Assembly: GCA_963702575.1 (NCBI GenBank)
Contig: CAVPCU010000005.1
Coordinates: 186,001-250,000, forward strand
Direction: 5' to 3'
Length of the DNA: 64,000 bases
Source of the DNA: VRUE01 sp963702575
Lineage (GTDB): Bacteria; Actinomycetota; Thermoleophilia; Solirubrobacterales; 70-9
Below are positions 27,351 to 38,236 of this stretch, piece by piece (positions within the stretch are counted from its first letter, which is position 1; the number at the start of each line of letters is the position of its first letter). The notes beneath the pieces are model-generated. The model was not told the origin of the DNA, did not search any database, and was given only the letters and a program-made list of their open reading frames with translations. A program made the position numbers and the translations under genes.

Positions 27351-29030
27351 TTGGAGACGCCCACGGCACCTGACAGACCAGATCCGGACCAGGCTGCGGT
27401 CGACTCGGACGCCGCCGTGCGCGCGGCCGAGGCGTTCGACCCGGGGGAGTACAGCGCCGCCGAGCCGGCGCCCGGCCGGCAGGCCGGGCGCATCGCCCGC
27501 TCCACCGCCTTCTTCTCGGTCGCGACCGCCGCCTCGCGGATCGCCGGGCTGGTGCGCGAGATCGTCGCCGCCAGCTACTACGGCGTCAACGGCCCGATGT
27601 CGGCCTTCACGATCGCCTTCCAGGTGCCCAACCTGGTCCGCGCCCTCTTCGCCGACGCGGCGCTGCAGCCGGCCTTCGTGCCGATCTTCACCGAGCAGCT
27701 CGAGGAGGGCAACTACCGCGAGGCGTTCCGCATGGCCTCGACCCTGCTGCTGCTCGTGACCCTCGTGCTCGGCGCGATCACGGCCGCCTTCGTGCTTGCC
27801 GCCCCGGTCGTGATGCCTCTCTTCGCACCGGGCTTCGAAGGCGAGCTCCTCGACCTCACCGTCACCCTCTCGCAGGTTCTCTTCCCGATCCTGATCCTGC
27901 TCGGCCTGAGCGGTGTCGTCGTCGGCATCCTCAACAGCTACGACCGCTTCGGCGCCTTCGCCATCTCGCCGCTGTTCTGGAACCTGACGATCATCCTCGT
28001 CGTCGTCCTGCTCGTGCCCCACTTCCACGGGCAGAACCGGATCTACGCCTACGCGATCGGCATCCTGATCGGCACCCTCGTGCAGCTGATGATCCCGACC
28101 TTCGACCTGCGCAACACGCCGTTCCGCTTCAAGTGGAGCTTCGATTGGCGCAACCGCAACGTGCGCCGCGTGCTGCTGCTGATGCTGCCGGTGACGATCA
28201 GCCTCGGCCTGATCAACTTCAACATGCTGATCAACAGCCTCTTCGGCAGCCTCGTCAGCGACCAGTCCCCGGCGGCGATCGACAAGGCATTTCGCATCTA
28301 CCAGCTTCCCCAGGGGGTCTTCTCGGTGGCGATCGCCACCGTCCTCTTCCCGACCCTCGCCCGCTTCGCCGCCCGCGGCGAACACGAGAACCTGCGGGCG
28401 ACGATGGCCAACGGGATGCGCCAGATCCTCTTCGTCCTGGTGCCGGCCGCCGCCGCCGTCCTGGTCCTCTCGGTGCCGATGATCCGACTCGTCTACCAGC
28501 GCGGCGAATTCACCCCCGAGCAGACCACGCTGGTTGCAACGGCGCTCTTCTGGTTCGCCTTCTCGCTGCCGACCAACGGCCTCTACCTCCTGCAGACCAG
28601 GACCTTCTTCAGCCTCCAGCGCCCCTGGCTGGCGACCGGCCTCGCGGCCCTCGACCTGGTCGTCTCGGCCCTCGCCGCCCTCGTCCTCTACAAGCCCTTC
28701 GGCACCGGCGGCATCGTCGCCGGCACCGGCATCGGCACGACCGTGGCGGTGGTCGCCCAGGCGATCGTCCTGCGCCACGAGTTCGGCGGCCTCGAGCTGC
28801 GGCGCCTCTTCGCCACCGCCCTGAAGATCACGATCGCCGCAGCCGCCCTCGCGGCGGTCTCCTTCGGCGTCTGGGACGTCCTCGACGGGGCGCTCGGCCG
28901 CGGCCTCGGCGGCCAGGTCGTCTCCCTCGGCGTCGGCCTGGGCCTAGGCGGGATCGTCTACGTCGGCATGGCCAAGCTGCTGCGCATCGCCGAGCTGGAG
29001 CAGATGACCCGCCTGCTCCGCCGCGGCTGA
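27351..29030 (+). CDS. murJ: lipid II flippase MurJ
   Basis: MurJ moves lipid II across the membrane for wall synthesis. The 559-residue protein has an N-terminal polar extension (about 45 residues) and then the MurJ core (STAFFSVATAASRIAGLVREI, FQVPNLVRALFADAALQPAF) with 14 predicted membrane helices. The start is uncertain: TTG 27351 is the longest start, with no strong ribosome binding site. MurJ in actinobacteria often carries cytoplasmic additions. It is followed after 3 bases by a membrane gene. Confidence 0.94.
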   Translation: METPTAPDRPDPDQAAVDSDAAVRAAEAFDPGEYSAAEPAPGRQAGRIARSTAFFSVATAASRIAGLVREIVAASYYGVNGPMSAFTIAFQVPNLVRALFADAALQPAFVPIFTEQLEEGNYREAFRMASTLLLLVTLVLGAITAAFVLAAPVVMPLFAPGFEGELLDLTVTLSQVLFPILILLGLSGVVVGILNSYDRFGAFAISPLFWNLTIILVVVLLVPHFHGQNRIYAYAIGILIGTLVQLMIPTFDLRNTPFRFKWSFDWRNRNVRRVLLLMLPVTISLGLINFNMLINSLFGSLVSDQSPAAIDKAFRIYQLPQGVFSVAIATVLFPTLARFAARGEHENLRATMANGMRQILFVLVPAAAAVLVLSVPMIRLVYQRGEFTPEQTTLVATALFWFAFSLPTNGLYLLQTRTFFSLQRPWLATGLAALDLVVSALAALVLYKPFGTGGIVAGTGIGTTVAVVAQAIVLRHEFGGLELRRLFATALKITIAAAALAAVSFGVWDVLDGALGRGLGGQVVSLGVGLGLGGIVYVGMAKLLRIAELEQMTRLLRRG

Positions 29031-29290
29031 GCGATGCTCGACCTGCCGCGCTACCTGCTGGGGGTCCTCGATCTACTCCTGCTCGGCGGCTTCGCCTGGC
29101 TAGGTGCCGCGTCGCTGCGCTCGCGGCTGCTCCCCAGCTTCTCCGGTGCCCCGGCGGCGCTCGCCACCGGAGTGCTCGGCCTCGCCCTGCTCATCTGGGT
29201 GGCGGAGGTCCTTGGCGCCCTCGGCTGGTTCGAGGCGATTCCGTATCTCGCAGCTGTAGCGGTCTTGGGTGCTGGACTGCGGCTTCGTGC

Positions 29291-29324
29291 GGGAGGAGGC
29301 AGGGAGGGACCCCCCTGCCTCCTC
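29291..29324. repeat. short palindrome at a frame break (P4)
   Basis: Arms GGAGGAGGCAGG (29291-29302) and CCTGCCTCCTCC (29313-29324) flank a 10-base centre. It shares the 14-base word GGGAGGGACCCCCC (29301-29314) with the right arm of P2 (14987-15000). The reading frame of the membrane gene changes here. Confidence 0.8.
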
Positions 29325-29830
29325 CTCCCCGCGGATCCATCCCGACAGCCGTGCGTGCCGCGACGCTGATCGGGCTGGTCATCGCGATTCTCGCGGTCGT
29401 CCATTTCGCGATCGACGTGCGAGCGAAGCTGTCGACGGGGATGACCGGGTTCGACTCGACCTGGTACCACGGGCCGTTCGCGGCGGGGTTCTTCCAGAGC
29501 GGCGATACGTGGGGGCTGCACTTCATCGCGCCGCAGTTCCTGGCCTGGTTCTACCCAGCCAATGGCGAACTCTTCCACGCGGTTGGGATGGCGGTCTTCG
29601 GCCGAGACATCCTCTCGCCGCTGCTCAACCTCGGTTGGTTCTCGGGCTGCCTGCTGGCTCTGTGGTGCATCGGGCGGCCATATCGGGTCGCGCCGTGGTC
29701 GCTGGCACTGGGCGCCATCGCCTTGAGCGTGCCGGCGCTGTCCGACCAGGCCGGCGAAGCGCGCAACGACATCGTCGGCATCTTCTTCCTACTTGCTGCC
29801 GTTGCGGTTGCCGTCAACGCGACTACGACT

Positions 29831-29870
29831 TCCCAGGATTTATCCACCCAGGAGTGGGTAAATCCTGGGA
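29831..29870. repeat. palindrome inside the membrane gene (P5)
   Basis: Arms TCCCAGGATTTA (29831-29842) and TAAATCCTGGGA (29859-29870) match perfectly. Pairing continues inward with one mismatch to a 6-base loop. It is AT-richer than its surroundings and encodes a polar loop between hydrophobic segments. Confidence 0.9.
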
Positions 29871-30521
29871 AATGCAGATGGTCTTCCGGCGCCCTGCTGG
29901 TCGCCGGCTTGGCGGCGGGGCTCGCCGCCGGCACCAAGCTCAACTTCCTCCTACCTGCTGCTGTTCTGGTGCTCGGGCTCGCTCTCATCGCCCCGGCCGG
30001 TTCACGTTGGCGCGCGCTTGCTGCCGGTGGCCTAGCCGCCATCGCCGGCGGCGGCTACTGGTACCTGCGCAACCTCGCCCACACCGGCAACCCGCTGCCG
30101 TGGTTCCACCACCTCGGCCCGATCTCGCTTCCCGCGCCCGACCAGGCGCTCGGCGGCCGCGAAGGCCACAGCGTTCTCGGCTACCTCACGGATGGCAGCG
30201 TGTGGAGCGATTGGTTCCTGCCCGGCCTCCACCACGGGCTTGACGATCCTCTGGCCCCTCCTCGGCCTCCTCGCCCTCGCCGGCCTGCTCCTCTGCCTAG
30301 CCCGCGGCGGACGCGCGCTGCCTCCGCGTCGTCGCCCTAGCCGGCCTCGCAGCCGGCCTCGCCTGGCTGATCGCGCCCACCTCGGCCTCCGGCCCCGACG
30401 GCATGCCCCGAGGCTTCGAATCCGGCCTCCGCTATCTCTTGCCAGCTTTAGTCCTAGGCGTGGCGCTGCTGCCGGTCGGCCTCAAGTTGCTCCCGATCGA
30501 GCTGTGGCAGCGGCTTCGAGG

Positions 30522-30616
30522 GGCCAACGCGGGGCACCCCCCGAACGGGCGGATACTCAAAATGCCGGCCTCATTAGGCCGGCATTTGTCCGGTCGGGGG
30601 GTGCCCCGCGTTGGCC
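30522..30616. repeat. nested perfect palindrome inside the membrane gene (P6)
   Basis: Outer arms 30522-30544 and 30594-30616 are perfect over 23 bases. An inner hairpin has perfect 12-base arms (30560-30571 and 30576-30587) around CATT. Its 50-base core matches, in reverse orientation, the core of P8 at 41332-41381. It stays open in the reading frame of the membrane protein. Confidence 0.95.
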
Positions 30617-31100
30617 TAGCGACCTTGGCCCTAGTGGTGGTCGTCGCGGTCGGTTACCCGATCCAGCGCCACTACCTCCAGAACCGCTACGCCAACCCAA
30701 CCTTCGCCGCCCCCGGCCTCAACGCCGCCTTCAAGTGGGCCAACTCGATCTCCGACGCCCGCATAGCCACCACCAGCACCCGCCAGTACCCCCTCTACGG
30801 CCGCGACCTCTCCAACCACGTCCAATACATCGGCATCGAGACCCCCCACGGCGGCTTCGTCGCCCCCACCACCTGTCCCCAATGGCGCCGCCTCCTCAAC
30901 GAAGGCCACTACGACTACGTCATAGCTACTCGGGACCGCATCGAACCCGGGAAGCCCGCGTATCCGCCGGCAGCAGGGTGGACGGCTGGACCATCCGCCG
31001 CCGTTGTCCTTAGCCGCCCACCCACCGACATCTACAAGCTAAAAGGCTCCCTGGATCCATCGGCGTGCTAGAAGGTAGACGACCTCTCTGCGGGTGGTGT

Positions 31101-31218
31101 CGGGGTGGGGGTGCCCTCCGCCGCACGAAGGCTGCGGAGCTGAGGGCTTCGAGGCTAGCTCCGCATTCGTCCCGGCCAGCGGAGCAGCGCGTAGTGCAAG
31201 GAGGGCACCCCCACCCCG
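31101..31218. repeat. nested inverted repeat upstream of lepA (P7)
   Basis: Arms 31101-31119 and 31200-31218 match perfectly over 19 bases and extend outward imperfectly to about 33 bases. The outermost part resembles the CTGCGGGTCCTGTCG word seen elsewhere. Inside, TGCGGAGCT (31133-31141) pairs with AGCTCCGCA (31157-31165), and ACGAA pairs with TTCGT. It occupies most of the 198-base gap between the membrane gene and lepA, which has no other visible feature. Confidence 0.9.
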
Positions 31219-31269
31219 GCGACAGGACCCGCAGCCGGGGACCTCAGTCGCCTCATACTCCGCACGCCG

Positions 31270-33063
<1,794 letters not shown>

Positions 33064-33144
33064 GTAGGGTCCCCGCACGAGCGCGGAGCGCGCAAACGTC
33101 CATATCTGATTCTTCGTGCAGCGCGCGAAGCGGGAGACTTTGTA

Positions 33145-33586
33145 ATGGCGATCAAGACTGAGGCAATCGGCAAGGAATGGCCCGCCACTACCTATGAGGT
33201 GGGCAAGGAGAAGATCGGCGAGTACGCGCGTGTGATCGGGATCGAGCAATCCGGTCCACTTCGACCGCGAGGCCGCCCGCGCGGCGGGCTATCGCGACGT
33301 CGTCGCGCCGCCGATGTTCTGCGTCGTCTACTCGGCGCCGGCGCTGGGGCCGGCGATGTTCGACCCCGAGGTGGGGATGAACTTCGCCGCGATGGTCCAC
33401 GGCGGCCAGGAGTTCGTCTGGGGCGAGCCCGCCTGCTCGGGCGACGAGATCACGACCAGGGCCAAGTGCCTGGAGATCTACGAGAAGGACGGCAAGGGCT
33501 TCTACGTGTTCGAGACCGTCTCGACCAACCAGGACGGCGCCGAGGTCGTGCGCGGCACCTGGACCAACATCGTCAGGGGGGTGTGA
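33145..33586 (+). CDS. MaoC-type dehydratase, HadA-like (apparent frameshift)
   Basis: The N-terminal half (GKEWPATTYEVGKEKIGEYA) and the remainder (NPVHFDREAARAAGYRDVVA, then APPMFC and HGGQEFVWGEP) are in different frames. One extra base near 33247 explains the break. The joined product of about 145 residues is an N-terminal MaoC-like dehydratase domain (FAS1_DH_region type), like the structural subunit HadA/HadC of mycobacterial (3R)-hydroxyacyl-ACP dehydratase. It lies one base before the HadB-like gene, so the two probably form a heterodimer in fatty-acid elongation. Confidence 0.78.
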
Positions 33587-33587
33587 G

Positions 33588-34025
33588 ATGGCTGAGCTGA
33601 AGGCGGGAGACCAGATCGCCGAGCTGCGGGTGACGCCGGACAAGTACCTGCCGCACCGCTACGCCGGCGCCTCGGGCGACTTCAACCCGATTCACATCGA
33701 CCCCGAGTTCGCCAAGGCGGTCGGGCTGCCGAACACGATCCTGCACGGCCTCTACATGATGGGCCTCGTCGCCCGCGCCAGCGCCGAAGCGGTCGGCGGC
33801 GGCGACCCGCGCTCGCTGAAGCGCCTCTCGGTCCAGTTCCGCGGCATGGGCGCGCCGGAGACCGAGATCGTCGTCAGCGGCACGATCAAGTCGGTCGAGG
33901 ACGGCAGGGCCGTGATCGACGTGGTCGCCGCTCAGGGCGACAACCAGACGATCCGCAACGCCGAGGCCGAAGTCGCAGCTGTAGGGGTGGGGCTGAGCTC
34001 GGCGCGGCTCCTAGAAGCTGGAGCC
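33588..34025 (+). CDS. MaoC-type dehydratase, HadB-like, in frame with hrcA
   Basis: A hot-dog fold hydratase with the catalytic segment YAGASGDFNPIHID (Asp/His pair) and the hydratase loop ILHGLYMMGLVARA. It is probably the catalytic subunit paired with the upstream HadA-like protein. The domain ends about residue 130 (NAEAEVAA), but no stop codon follows in this frame and the ORF runs directly into HrcA. Another frame holds three stops at 33982, 33994 and 34012. A single-base indel or a genuine fusion are both possible. Confidence 0.8.
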
Positions 34026-35053
34026 GTGCTTCTCCGAGCGCGACAGGAGCTGATCCTCAAGCTGGTGGTCGACGCCTATCTGGCGGCTGGCAAGCCCGTG
34101 GCGTCGAAGCCGATCGCCGAGCAGCGAGAGGTGGAGTGGGGCTCCTCCACCGTGCGGGCGGAGCTGGCGGCGCTGGAGGCGGCCGGATACCTGACGCATC
34201 CTCACACCTCGGCGGGGCGGGTCCCGACCGAGGTCGGCTACCGCTACTACGTCGATCGCCTGATGGAGGCCGGGTTGCCCGCGGCAACCGACGTCGAGCT
34301 GGAGCTCTCGCGGCTGCGGCGCGAGATCGACGAGGCGATGCGCGAGACGACCGTCGCGCTCGCCCAGGTGACCGACCTGATGGCGCTCGCCACTGCGCCC
34401 CCGCCGGCGACGGCGACGATCCACCGGGTCGAGGTGCTGCGGCTGCGCCCGACCAGGGTGGTGGCGATCGCGATCGCCTCGACCGGCGCCGTCGCCAAGC
34501 GCGTCTTCGACTTCGAGCGGCCGGTCGACCCCGGCCTGGTCGAGTGGGCGTCGAGCTACCTGAACGAGTCGCTCTCGGGGATGGGCGTCGGCGCGCGGAT
34601 GATCGCCGACCGTCTCGCCGACCCCGACGCTCGGACCCGCTCGAGGCGGAATTCGTCGCGACGCTCGGCGCGGCCTTCACCGAGCTCGAGCAGGAGGCCG
34701 GCGGGACCCTCTACGTGGAGGGCGCCTCGCGGCTGCTCTCCGAAGAGCATCTCGAGGACCTGCCCCGCGCCGACCGGCTGATGACCGCGCTCGAGCGGCG
34801 CGCGGGCATGCTCGGGATGATGCGCTCCGCGCTCGACGAGCGCTCCGTCTTCCTCTGGATCGGCGGCGAGAACCCGCAGCCGGAGCTGCGCTCGGTCAGC
34901 GTCGTCGGCGCCAACTACGGACTTCCCCACCGCAACCTCGGCGCGGTCGGCGTGGTCGGGCCGATGCGGATGGACTACGCGACCGCGATCTCCTCGGTGC
35001 GCGGCGCCGCGCGCGAGCTCTCGCGCTACTGCGAGACGGTCTACGGCGGCTAG
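34026..35053 (+). CDS. hrcA: heat-inducible repressor HrcA (apparent frameshift)
   Basis: HrcA represses chaperone operons by binding CIRCE operators. GTG 34026 follows a GGAG site, giving the typical winged-helix start RQELILKLVVDAYLAAGKPV and WGSSTVRAELAALEAAGYL. The frame breaks near 34630 (after ADRLADPDA) and continues as DPLEAEFVATLGAAF to VVGPMRMDYATAISSV and the end YCETVYGG. One missing base would restore about 342 residues. No CIRCE inverted repeat (TTAGCACTC type) is seen in this window. dnaJ follows after 6 bases. Confidence 0.88.
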
Positions 35054-35059
35054 AGCCCG

Positions 35060-35719
35060 ATGCCCCGCGACTACTACGAGGTGCTGGGCGTCGGCCGCGA
35101 CGCCAACAGGGCGGAGCTGAAGACCGCCTTCCGCCGCCTCGCCCGCGAGCTGCATCCCGACGTCAACGACCATGACCCCGAGGCCGAGGAGAAGTTCAAG
35201 GAGACGGCCGAAGCCTACGAGGTGCTCTCCGACCCCGAGCGCCGGCGAGCGTATGACTCCTACGGCCACGAAGGGCTGCGCGGGGGCGCGGCGCCGGGGG
35301 GCTTCGGCTCGGTCGAGGACATCTTCCAGGCCTTCTTCGGCGGCGTCGGCTTCGAAGTGCGGCGCGGGCCGATGCGCGGCCAGGACCTGATCCACTCGGT
35401 CGAGATCTCGGCGGTCGAGGCGATGCTCGGCAAGAAGTTGAAGATCCCCAGCCATGAGGGCGAGCGCGAGATCGAGTTGCCGCCCGGCATCCAGCCCGGC
35501 GCCCAGTTCGCCCTGCGCGGCCACGGCATGCCGGGCGCCAACGGCGGCCCCCCGGGCGACCTGGTGATCGCCGTGCAGGTGATCGTCCCGACCGACCTCT
35601 CCGAGGAGCAGGCCGAGATCGCCGTGCGGCTCGGCGAGACGCTCGAGCCGCACAACCTGCGCTCGTCCAGCGGCGGTGACGAGAGCTTCTTCTCGCGCAT
35701 GCGCCGGGCATTCGGTTGA
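35060..35719 (+). CDS. dnaJ: minimal DnaJ-type co-chaperone
   Basis: The 219-residue protein has a J domain (1-68) with the HPD motif (LHPDVND), a short Gly/Phe region and a single C-terminal beta domain (about 105-200). That domain matches DnaJ CTD-II (EISAVEAMLGKKLKIP, then ELPPGIQPGAQFALRGHGMP and GDLVIAV). Normal DnaJ is about 370 residues with four CxxCxGxG zinc repeats and a CTD-I; both are missing, with no sign of a frameshift. It stimulates DnaK ATPase through the J domain. The stop overlaps the TTG start of prmA. Confidence 0.9.
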   Translation: MPRDYYEVLGVGRDANRAELKTAFRRLARELHPDVNDHDPEAEEKFKETAEAYEVLSDPERRRAYDSYGHEGLRGGAAPGGFGSVEDIFQAFFGGVGFEVRRGPMRGQDLIHSVEISAVEAMLGKKLKIPSHEGEREIELPPGIQPGAQFALRGHGMPGANGGPPGDLVIAVQVIVPTDLSEEQAEIAVRLGETLEPHNLRSSSGGDESFFSRMRRAFG

Positions 35720-36537
35720 TCCGCCTCGCGGTTCGCTGCGCGCCCGAGCAGGCCGAGCTGGTGCTCGCCGAGCTGACGGTGCTGGCGCCCAACGGGGTCG
35801 AGGAGGAGCGGGGCGAGGGCTACGTCGAGTACGCGATCTACGGCGGCGAGGGCGAGTTGCCCGAGCTGGGCGAGCTCGAGGCCGCGGCGGGCGAGGGCCT
35901 GGTCGAGGTGGTCGCGACCGAGGTCCCCGACGACTGGGCCGACCGCTGGCAGGACTTCCACAAGCCGTTGCTGGTCGGCGGCCGCCTCTGGCTGCGCCCG
36001 TCCTGGGAGGAGCCGCGCGGGGGCACGATCGACGTCGTCGTCGACCCCGGCCGCGCCTTCGGCACCGGCGCCCACCCGACCACGCGCCTCTGCCTCGAGC
36101 TGCTGATCGAGCTGGCGGAAGCCGGCGAGGCCACCGGTCCGCTGACCGACCTCGGCACCGGCTCCGGCGTTCTCGCGATCGCGGCGTCGAAGCTCGGCTG
36201 GGACCCCGTCAACGGCTACGACCACGAGCAGGCGGCGATCGAGGCCGCGGTCGCAAACGCAGCTTTCAACGACATCGCCGCGGACTTCGAGCTGTGCAAT
36301 CTCCGCCAGGGGCTGCCGGAGCTGGCGCCAACGACGGTCGCCAACATGACCGCGCCGGCGTTGAGGGACGTGGCGGCGCTGCTGACGCCCGAGGCCGCCC
36401 CACGTACGCTGATTTGCTCTGGCTTGCTCCCAGACGAGCTCGACGCCGCTGCCGCAGCTTTCGGCCCCACCGGCCTTGCCGAGGTCGACCGCCGCGCTGA
36501 CGGTGACTGGGCGGCATTGCTGCTTCGCTGCGGATAG
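35716..36537 (+). CDS. prmA: ribosomal protein L11 methyltransferase
   Basis: PrmA methylates L11. The 273-residue protein has the N-terminal substrate-binding fold and the SAM domain with FGTGAHPTT, LTDLGTGSGVLAIAASKLG, and the NMTAP segment in place of the usual NI-L-A-P motif. It starts at TTG 35716, overlapping the dnaJ stop by 4 bases. The dnaJ-prmA order is common in Gram-positive bacteria. Confidence 0.9.
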   Translation: MIRLAVRCAPEQAELVLAELTVLAPNGVEEERGEGYVEYAIYGGEGELPELGELEAAAGEGLVEVVATEVPDDWADRWQDFHKPLLVGGRLWLRPSWEEPRGGTIDVVVDPGRAFGTGAHPTTRLCLELLIELAEAGEATGPLTDLGTGSGVLAIAASKLGWDPVNGYDHEQAAIEAAVANAAFNDIAADFELCNLRQGLPELAPTTVANMTAPALRDVAALLTPEAAPRTLICSGLLPDELDAAAAAFGPTGLAEVDRRADGDWAALLLRCG

Positions 36538-36562
36538 GCCCCAACAGATATGTTTCGCGCCG

Positions 36563-37039
36563 ATGGCGGCGACGATCACCGGCTACGGCATCGGGCTCTT
36601 CATCCACGTGCTGGCGGTCGTGCTCGCCTTCGGGCCGACCTTCGCCTACGGCATCTTCGTCGGGGTGGCCGAAAAGAGCGCCCCCGGCGGCGTCCCGGCG
36701 GTGCTGCGCGGCATCCTCGCCCACGATCGCTACGTGCTCAGCCCCGGCCTGATCCTCGTCCTCCTCGCCGGCATCTACATGCTGGCCGATCACCACATCA
36801 GCGCCAGCGAATCCTGGGTGACCGTCGGCTTCGTCGCGATCGTCATCCTCTTCGGCATGGCCCACGGCTTCTTCCGCCCCAACACGAAGAAGGCGCTGGA
36901 GCTTGCCGAGCGCGACCTGGCGGCGGGCGACACGCTCGGCCCCGAGTACGCCGCGGTCGCGAAGAAGCTCGAGAACGGCGGCAAACTCGCCGGCGCGATC
37001 ATCGTGATCACGGTCTTCTTCATGACCGTTCAGCCCTGA
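36563..37039 (+). CDS. DUF2269-like integral membrane protein
   Basis: This 158-residue protein has four hydrophobic helices (about 6-28, 48-66, 76-95 and 130-150) and conserved histidines in LFIHVLAVVLAFGP and LADHHI. It resembles small DUF2269-type membrane proteins of unknown function. ATG 36563 was selected because the frame upstream overlaps prmA in another phase. It lies between prmA and murI. Confidence 0.7.
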   Translation: MAATITGYGIGLFIHVLAVVLAFGPTFAYGIFVGVAEKSAPGGVPAVLRGILAHDRYVLSPGLILVLLAGIYMLADHHISASESWVTVGFVAIVILFGMAHGFFRPNTKKALELAERDLAAGDTLGPEYAAVAKKLENGGKLAGAIIVITVFFMTVQP

Positions 37040-37097
37040 CGGTCGCACGGCTCTGTCTTCGCCCAGCCGCCACCCCGAAGCCTCCCAGCCGATCGCG

Positions 37098-37898
37098 ATG
37101 TTCGACTCGGGCGTCGGCGGGCTCACCGTGCTGCACGAGTGCCTCGTCTCGCTGCCCGAGGAGGACTTCGTCTACCTCGGCGACACCGCGATGTTCCCCT
37201 ACGGCACGCGCGATCCCGCGCGGCTGCGCGAGCGGATCGGCGCGATCGCGGCGCTGCTGCTCGAGCGCGGCGCCAAGCTGCTGGTGATCGCCTGCAACAC
37301 GGCGACCTCGATCGGCGAGGACGTCACCCGCGAGGCGGCGGCCCGGCGCGGGGTGGAGGTCGTGCCGGTGGTCGAGCCGCAGGCGGAGATCGCCGCCGCG
37401 ATCACCGCCAACGGCAGGGTCGGCGTGCTGGCGACCCCCAACACGGTCGAGAGCGGCGCCTACAGGCGCTCGCTCGAATCCCAGCACCGCCCGCTCGAGG
37501 TGACCGAGGTCGAGGCGCCCGACCTGGCTCCCTTCATCCAGGACGGCTCGCACTTCGACGAGCGGATAGTCGAGATGACGCGCGGCTACTGCGCGCCGCT
37601 GAAGCGGGCCGGCGTCGACACCCTGATCCTCGGCTGTACCCACTACCCGCTGGTGGCGCCGATGCTGCAGCGCATCCTTGGCCGCGACGTCCGCCTGGTC
37701 AGCGGCGGCCACGCCGTCGCCGCCGCCGTCCAGCGCTGCCTCGAGTCGCGCGGGCTGGCTCGGCGAGCCGAGGGCGAAGGGGAGTACCGCTTCCTCTGCA
37801 CCGGCGAGCCCGACTCCTTCCGCGAGCTCGGCACCCGGTTTCTGCAGATGCCGCTCGGCGAGGTCGAGCAGATCGAAGTTCAGGCACAGAGAATTTGA
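37098..37898 (+). CDS. murI: glutamate racemase
   Basis: MurI converts L- to D-glutamate for peptidoglycan. The 266-residue protein has FDSGVGGLTVL, the first catalytic cysteine in VIACNTATS and the second in LGCTHYPLV. The preceding in-frame codons (QPIA before MFDSGVGG) look like the usual family start, so the true initiation codon may be a non-ATG codon up to 45 bases upstream. The extra length of the C-terminus is normal. Confidence 0.95.
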   Translation: MFDSGVGGLTVLHECLVSLPEEDFVYLGDTAMFPYGTRDPARLRERIGAIAALLLERGAKLLVIACNTATSIGEDVTREAAARRGVEVVPVVEPQAEIAAAITANGRVGVLATPNTVESGAYRRSLESQHRPLEVTEVEAPDLAPFIQDGSHFDERIVEMTRGYCAPLKRAGVDTLILGCTHYPLVAPMLQRILGRDVRLVSGGHAVAAAVQRCLESRGLARRAEGEGEYRFLCTGEPDSFRELGTRFLQMPLGEVEQIEVQAQRI

Positions 37899-37986
37899 AG
37901 AAACGGCGCACCTTGCGCACCACGCGTGCGTCCGGGCCTGGGACGCTAGGCCCATGACCGAGCTCATGCTGTCCGGCAATACCGTA

Positions 37987-37998
37987 TATACTCATCCC
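37987..37998 (+). promoter_or_regulatory. possible leaderless promoter of vapB
   Basis: TATACT (37987-37992, within GTATATACT) lies 6 bases before the GTG start of the antitoxin. That spacing would place transcription initiation at or very near the start codon, giving a leaderless message. The second vapB in this window has the same arrangement. No clear -35 box is present. Confidence 0.45.
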
Positions 37999-38235
37999 GT
38001 GGCCAAGGTGATGATCTCCGTGCCCGACGATCTGCTCGATCGTCTCGATGCCCAAGCGCGGGCCAATCGCGAGACGCGCAGCGGCTTCCTGCGACGCCTG
38101 GCGGAGCGGGAGCTGGACATCGCCGACCGCCACACGCGCGAAGAGGTGGAGCGGTTGCTCGAAGAGATCGGCACGGTGGATCTCGGGGGGGTCAGCGCCG
38201 CGCAACTCATTCGCGAAGACCGCGAATCGCACTGA
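37999..38235 (+). CDS. vapB: VapB-type ribbon-helix-helix antitoxin
   Basis: This 78-residue protein begins MAKVMISVPDDLLDRLDAQA, an RHH DNA-binding fold, with a C-terminal acidic tail (TREEVERLLEEIG) that would clamp the toxin. It is followed one base after its stop by a PIN-domain toxin. GTG 37999 is chosen; a longer start at 37954 would place the -10 element inside the gene. It probably represses its own operon with VapC. Confidence 0.8.
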   Translation: MAKVMISVPDDLLDRLDAQARANRETRSGFLRRLAERELDIADRHTREEVERLLEEIGTVDLGGVSAAQLIREDRESH

Positions 38236-38236
38236 C

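Larger units (their letters stand above)
29034..31071 (+). pseudogene. polytopic membrane protein (glycosyltransferase-like), broken in three places
   Basis: Three frames together encode a many-helix protein. The frame moves near 29290-29325 (at palindrome P4), again near 30235, and again near 30316. The part beginning GMTGFDSTWYHGPFAAGFFQ and the helix-loop pattern resemble GT-C fold or O-antigen/mannosyltransferase-like membrane enzymes. The soluble C-terminal region contains NSISDARIATTSTRQYPLYG. Three palindromes (P4, P5, P6) sit inside it. It may be a decaying gene or a gene hit by sequencing errors at hairpins. The piece from GTG 29353 could also be a separate gene. Confidence 0.6.

Noticed and set aside
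34026..35060. CIRCE operator near hrcA-dnaJ
   Set aside because: I looked for the TTAGCACTC-N9-GAGTGCTAA pattern and found none in this region.
35060..35719. Short DnaJ explained by a frameshift
   Set aside because: The J, Gly/Phe and C-terminal parts read in one frame with normal codon bias and correct order, and no missing domain is found in other frames.
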